Positions 58,671 to 64,000 of a stretch of 64,000 bases of DNA are shown in pieces. The stretch covers positions 9,982,001 through 10,046,000 of the forward strand of contig CM034127.1 in NCBI GenBank assembly GCA_019914995.1. Direction: 5' to 3'. This DNA is from Acanthochlamys bracteata (lineage: Eukaryota > Streptophyta > Magnoliopsida > Pandanales > Velloziaceae). Position numbers and translations under genes: made by a program. The first letter of the stretch is position 1. Each line of letters starts with the position of its first letter. Below the pieces are notes generated by a model, which had not been told where the DNA came from, made no database searches, and was given only the letters and a program-made list of their open reading frames with translations.

Positions 58671-58901
58671 TCAGCGGAACGGTGCTGCCACTTGAGGTAA
58701 CCAAAGTGACTCATTACTACTCTGCAAGGGTGGCAACCGTAGGGCAGAGCGACTTGACAAAGGGACAGGACCTGGATGACGATTGGGCGTAGTCGTAGGC
58801 GGGGGCTTGCCGTCCCTAAGTTGCCTCCCGCACTCTGACAAAGGTTCAGAGACGAGTAAGAAGACAACCAAAAGAATACGCTCCGACCAATACCGATCCA
58901 T
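58671..58901 (-). CDS. small secreted protein, cluster member 3
   Basis: 76 residues: MDRYWSERILLVVFLLVSEP is a signal anchor or signal peptide, followed by LSECGRQLRDGKPPPTTTPN, RHPGPVPLSS and a less Pro-rich tail ending VAAPFR. It shares the leader, the Cys-Gly/Arg turn and the PPxxxP-x-x-x-H spacing with members 1 and 2 but is more diverged. A TATATATA box (58964-58971) is 63 bases upstream. The sequence from 58972 to 59008 just beyond the TATA box recurs at 61311-61347, hinting at a further lost copy. Confidence 0.55.
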   Translation of the reverse strand: MDRYWSERILLVVFLLVSEPLSECGRQLRDGKPPPTTTPNRHPGPVPLSSRSALRLPPLQSSNESLWLPQVAAPFR

Positions 58902-59114
58902 GATTTTAACACTGGAAGTCTGAAACACTTTGTATTTAACTATGTATTGCATTTTAGGTTCCCTATATATACTGTTGTCTGTGGTTGGTGGAATCCTAGT
59001 CAACTCAAAGCATGTCTAAAAGTAGTTATAAAATAGAATATTTTTAAATAAAAAATATTTATAAAATTTTTTTAAAAATAAATTCTGTTTGTTTTATTTT
59101 AAAAAATAATAAGT

Positions 59115-60990
59115 AATGTTGGAATTTTAAGATTGATTTTGATGATAACAAAAATTAAGAATTATAATTTATGAGTTATGTAGAGTATGATTTAAACTAA
59201 AATGTTTAGAATTGAAAGTATTAATTTTTTCTAATAAATAATCATAGTTCAGCAGCTATATCGGACGCAAGAAAAAATCGGCTAAGTGTTAAACAAAACA
59301 GAGCAGATTGATCAGTGCAGAACAGAAAAGTTTCACGAAGAATAACCAACTAGAGTGATGTTGATCTTGATCCGAAAGAAAATTATCATCTTACAGATTT
59401 CAGAGATAAATTCGACCGTGATGTAAATTCAGTTTGAGCATGATATCTTTACAAGAGGTATAACAATATGCACACAACAATTAACTAAAGCGTTCATCAA
59501 ATTATGATCTGCAGAAGCTCAAAATTCATGAAATTAGAAGAAAATTTAGAAACATGCATTACAGAAAATCGAATAATACTGAAGCCTATTTTTAGAAAAA
59601 TTTGATTAAGATTTTCTCATCCGTTTGAAGCCAACTTTTGATGACATATTGAACTTCATATCCACAATCATTACATATTAAGTACAGCATAAAATTATAA
59701 CAAATAAAGGTAAAAAATATAGTAACAAGGTGTCATCAGAAACATTTTTTCAGCATATCATATTTGAATTCAGAAATTGAATTTCAATTTTCATAAAAAA
59801 AAAAAAAAACCAATGATCTAGTTATAAGGAGCAAATACACTTGATCCACTATGTCGCTACAACGATACATCACAATAAAATGCTACATAGAGTTGCTACA
59901 CAAAATTGTCTAAACAGTAAAACTAATAAAAAATACTTCATAAAGAGTTTCATACAAAATTCAAAAGATGAAACTAAAACATCATTTCACTACATGTCAG
60001 AGTTAATTTTAATGAAAGATCAAGGCGATAACATACTTCAACTCACTGGTATTATTCACTGAAACATAAATCTATACATTACAAATCAAAATAATCAAGT
60101 TCATCCGAAGCCATCTTAGAGCCGATGACATTCCGACATAAATCTCACATAATTGATTTATGAACTAAGAAGAAGAATTTGAGCTTGATGTATTCTAATC
60201 ACCTAATTAGTTCATCGCCTCTTTACTATGGGCCACCAGAAAGAGCAAAAAATTGAGCAATAGACAAAAAAGAAGAGCATATACGAAAAATTTTAAAAAT
60301 CACCGACAAACTCATTGATTGTTATAAAAGAAAGATCAAATCAAGTTATACCTGCGGAATAATTAAAATTTAAATACTAGCTGAAAAAACAAGTTGATAT
60401 TCTATTTATCTCTGTCAAGATCTAACCGCTAAAAATTTAATTCATGGAACCCGATTAACAGCGGTGTACAAATGTAAGTTGACATTACTGTAGCAGGTGC
60501 AGAAGAGAGAATGAGAGAATTTCCTACCGTTAGGAGATTAGAAAATTCTACAGCCGGAGAAAAGAAAAATATAAGAGGGAAAAAATAGAGAAAAATAAAA
60601 GGGCAGTGAGAAATACTACAGAGCAAAAATAAAGCCACATATAAAAGATAAAGTTTACATAGAATAAAATTATCTCTTACTTAACCTCACTATCTGAGCT
60701 TTACCTAAATATATTTTTGGTATTTTTTTTTATCCTCTTCTTATTTTACTAAGCTTAAATTCAATCTTGTGATCAGAAATACTGTGCTTTAAAGTTGCTT
60801 GTAATAAATGCATTCGGCGGGAAGGACTTAATTAAGCCTTTTCGATTGTGCTAGTCTTATAAGAAGCTACATATTTGCACAAAGCCTTTACTAAAATTTG
60901 TGTGTTAGCGGTCGGAAAGATTTGTAAATCTAATAGGCTGTTAGTGGTTCATATAAAAAAAAGAACCGATTAAAAAAATAGTATTTAGCT
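59115..60990 (+). mobile_element. degraded LTR-like repeat, copy 2
   Basis: Opens GATTGATTTTGATGATAACA, the same signature as the repeat at 19815, followed by AAAATTAAGAATTATA and an A-rich body with CATCCGTTTGAAGCC and GTATAGTAACAAGGTGTCATC-type blocks that parallel copy 1. The right part has the G/T-rich segment (GCTAGTCTTATAAG) and GGTCGGAAAGATTTGTAAATC typical of LTR 3' regions. No retroelement protein is encoded. Edges are approximate. Confidence 0.35.
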
Positions 60991-61119
60991 AAACATATTA
61001 TTTTGGTATTGTATCAATTTGATAAGGATCAGTGGAATTCACTCTTAACGAAGAGGGGCTGTAAATGTAGGCAAAATATTTAACTATCAACTCAATTCAC
61101 TATTTTTATTTTGAGTTGG

Positions 61120-63489
61120 TTGTGTAGGTTTAACCAATAAGTAATAATAAAATTTTACGATAGTAAATCTTTTTTATATTTTTTAAAATTTAAAAATTTT
61201 TATAAAATATTTATTAAAAAATATAAAATAAAAAATGGTTGAAAATACTGCAAATTAAAACGGTGGCTTAGAAAGTATTGTAATAAGAGAAAACTTCAGA
61301 AAATTCAGATTCCGTGGTTGGTGGAGTCCATAGTCAACTCAAAGCAGTGGTGAAAAGTCCTGTAAGAGAAATTTGAGAACGGTATGCTTAGAATGTGATT
61401 GCTGGTTAAATTCCGTTGTTTGACAAAAATGACGGAATGACAACAACTGCTAGAAATTTCTGAAATATGTCACCACAATTTGAATTGATTGGAATCTTAT
61501 AGCTGCCATGGATGTGATGAATAACATAGGAAGGGAAATTAACATCGGATAGCATTGCCACAAGCTGCGACAGTGAAAATATAACATGAGTCCAGGTACA
61601 TGCTCAAGATGTAAAGCAAAAGTTCACAATAAAATTCTCTAGTGGTTGTTATATAGTTTGAGACGGTCGGTAATTACCTCGCCACAAGTGTTGCTAGGAC
61701 CATCAGCTTTGGAGCTTCCTCAGTATTACTCTCCACCTTTGTTCGCCGCTTGCCCGTGGCAAACTTGCCCAGTAGACAACAGTGTCTTTAGAAGATACGG
61801 CAATTTAATTCTTTTAGACCATGTTTTCCAGAATATCGCTGCAAGCTAAGACATACTTTACTGTCACAACTTCAATTCTTAACATGCCCACAACGAAACC
61901 AACATCTCAAAGAATCAACAAAACTAAAACAATATACATTCTGCTTAAAGTTTTTGCTCATTCTTTTATTCTCTCTTTTTTTCTTTTCTTCAAATGCACT
62001 GTCGTGTCTCGAACCACCAGCGCTTTAGTTTGTGCTCATTTTTTTTTCTTATTATTATTTAACTGACTCTATATAACAAATATTACGGTGCTTTTCGACT
62101 GTATAAAAAGTAAGATTGTCATAACAAAAGAATAATGAAAAAGGTGCGCACCAAGATAAAGGTAAAATAGATATTCTCTTTTCATGTAGTTTAGCAAAAT
62201 TATTTCGTTACAAATTTTATTAACCAAATGCTGAAGTTCATTAAATTAATAAAAATGAAAGCTATGTACTTGCATCTGCCTACGAATTTTTACGAAATTC
62301 AAATGGATCTAGTTGACTTCTAAAAGAACAAATTAAGTCTTCTTTAATTTTCTCAAAAAATAATGAATACATTCATTTACTCTTTAACAGGTGAAATTTA
62401 AACATTAGCTAAATTCTTTGTTAAGCAATAGAACCCATATAAAAAGAGGAATTCAATTAAAAAATGCTTGATTTCTGTAATTCTTAATCAAAATCCTAAT
62501 AGTTAATAGTGAAAAATTTTCATAAACATCCATATATAGTTATTGAGCTTTTAACTTGGAGCAACAACTTCTATTATGACAAAACATATAGGAAGTTTAC
62601 TTCTGGAAATAGTGTGAGTTATAATTTTGGTCGAAGGCGTTAATATTTTAGTGGTGAATTTTACCGTCACAAATAACGATCAACATATTAATTTGCCAAG
62701 CATTCTAGATAGAGTGGGTAACGTATCGTCTATCCAAAAAATAGGTTAGTAGTTTTAATCCGTTATCTAGAAATTAAAATGACAATAACTTCTGATGCAC
62801 TTTGTTTCATGCTACAATCTAGAGTTAAGTAAAGGATAAAAGATAATAAAAGAATAAGAAATGTTAATGATTCTGTCATGCCAAAAGCAATAAGAAAAGA
62901 AATGACAAGATTGCTTTGTTTTTTTTCTTTTTTAATGTTTTCTCATCTCTTTCAGTATAGTTAGCAACTCCCGTTATGTTTTTAAGAATATCTCTTTTGT
63001 TATGGTTAACTTTTTTTTATCTTTTATAGGTCATGTTTTTTTGACGATTCATATACAGCCATGTATACATGTAAAAGATTGTTAGTTAAAAGTAATCGCA
63101 TATGTGGGTTCTTTTTTCTAGAATTGGGTAGAACAAATTGTGTAAAGCGTCAGAAGAATAGTCTAGTTAAACACATGACTGTTTGCAACGTTCTGAGATT
63201 TTCATACATGTGCTTCAAGGAACAAGAAAAAAATGAATGAAAAACAAGACATACAGCTTGTTGAACTTCTTAAGCAGCTAATTATGCATAAGTTGCATAA
63301 AACAACCATTCAGTAGTTATGTTTATGCTAATACTGAATGGTTCATCCATGATCTAAACAAAGAAAACAACCACAACACATACAGCAATGCATTAGCATT
63401 TTTATTATAACTTTCTGGTTTATGTGATCAGTAGAAATTGTAACCTATAAATAAGTATAACCTTAGTGGTGTTCTGAAATATTCTATAG
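61120..63489. other. intergenic stretch with weak family A remnant
   Basis: 61130-61260 shows decayed family A blocks. 61311-61347 repeats the sequence upstream of proline-rich gene 3. A plus-strand frame at 61646-61846 contains SALELPQYYSPPLFAACP and may be a lost exon; no family recognised. The rest is AT-rich, and its right end is the 3' flank of the iron-transporter-like gene. Confidence 0.4.
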
Positions 63490-64000
63490 TTAAACTGAAG
63501 ATATATCTGTCTTAAGTGCTAGGCCAAACAGTCTCAGTACCCCGTAGGTGACCAACATAGCTAGCCACCCTCCAACAAGTACTCTAACAGCCGACCTGCC
63601 AGGGTTCGCACCACCAAGAACTGCTCCGGCAGCGCCAAAGCCGGCAAGCGCAAAGCTGCTTACACCGCATACCACGCCAACTCTCACTCCCCAAGAATGA
63701 ATAAACCCTCCTGCAAGCAGAGGCAAGATAGCTCCGATAGCAAACGCTAACGCCGAAGCCCCTGCAGCTTGTAAAGGGTTAGGCAGTTCTTTGTTGTCGA
63801 TAACTTGCCGCTTTCTTTGAGCCATCTCGATATCGTACTGAGCGTAGACTGATACGAACTCTCCAATAGCCATACTGCATGCTCCCGCAACAAGACCTGC
63901 CAAGCCAGAGACAAGCATCGCCTTAGCAGTTTGGTTCACAGCGCCGATACCGATCATAAGGGACGCAACTGACACAAGCCCATCGTTAGCACCAAGCACA
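63490..64000 (-). CDS. vacuolar iron transporter homologue (VTL, nodulin-21-like), 5' partial
   Basis: CCC1/VIT-family membrane carrier thought to move Fe2+ (or Mn2+) into the vacuole. The visible 169 codons start inside the first conserved block, GANDGLVSVASLMIGIGAV, and include MLVSGLAGLVAGACSMAIGE, FVSVYAQYDIEMAQRKRQ, NPLQAAGASALAFAIGAILP, VCGVSSFALAGFGAAGAVLG and a last helix MLVTYGVLRLFGLAL. The short linker between helices 2 and 3, lacking the long cytosolic metal-binding region of VIT1, places it in the VTL group. The N-terminus lies beyond position 64000. The fragment has no intron, as usual for the group. Confidence 0.93.
   Translation of the reverse strand, partial: VLGANDGLVSVASLMIGIGAVNQTAKAMLVSGLAGLVAGACSMAIGEFVSVYAQYDIEMAQRKRQVIDNKELPNPLQAAGASALAFAIGAILPLLAGGFIHSWGVRVGVVCGVSSFALAGFGAAGAVLGGANPGRSAVRVLVGGWLAMLVTYGVLRLFGLALKTDISSV

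Overview
The window looks like nuclear DNA of a dicot plant. The gene set is plant-specific (chloroplast-targeted kinase, NDH-assembly factor CRR1, UBL-BAG co-chaperone, plastid fibrillin relic, nodulin-21-type iron transporter homologue). Genes carry many short exons with GT-AG introns, and intergenic DNA is AT-rich and full of small transposon-like repeats. I could not settle the species. No tRNA, rRNA, CRISPR or bacterial operon structure was seen. Exon models below were built by hand from reading frame, splice sites and remembered family sequence; summed exon lengths stay in frame for every gene called intact.

Layout. 1-3.3 kb: no recognisable gene. 3.3-7.3 kb (-): intact nine-exon protein-ribulosamine/fructosamine 3-kinase with a plastid-type leader. 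7.3-11.3 kb: no recognisable gene. 11.4-12.5 kb (+): intronless arogenate/prephenate dehydratase-like gene broken by two frameshifts. 15.8-17.0 kb (-): PEX11 with all introns conserved but a nonsense codon and a scrambled C-terminus. 19.8-21.8 kb: degraded LTR-like repeat. 22.8-28.0 kb: a repeat complex containing two nearly identical units head to head around a ~175-bp palindrome. 29.3-30.6 kb (-): BAG-domain co-chaperone. 34.4-36.5 kb (+): CRR1. 38.0-40.5 kb (-): RNase P/MRP subunit POP5, with a hAT-like MITE in its second intron. 42.0-43.6 kb (+): small Cys-rich plant protein behind an ABRE/DRE-like promoter. 46.5-49.3 kb (+): decayed fibrillin (PAP10-like) gene. 50.2-53.9 kb (-): decayed gene of an HNH-like, coiled-coil plant protein. 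56.0-58.9 kb (-): three small secreted proline-rich proteins in tandem. 63.5-64.0 kb (-): 3' part of a vacuolar-iron-transporter-like gene cut by the window edge.

The genes do not form one pathway. Two patterns stand out. First, intact conserved genes alternate with decayed but exon-by-exon recognisable ones (dehydratase, PEX11, fibrillin, HNH-like), as expected of a segment losing duplicate genes. Second, one family of ~250-bp, very AT-rich inverted-repeat elements (ends CGTTTG...GCTTATGAAA) recurs about ten times and accounts for much of the intergenic AT-rich sequence. The most unusual items are the inverted repeat complex at 25.2-28.0 kb and the tandem secreted proline-rich peptide family at 56-59 kb.
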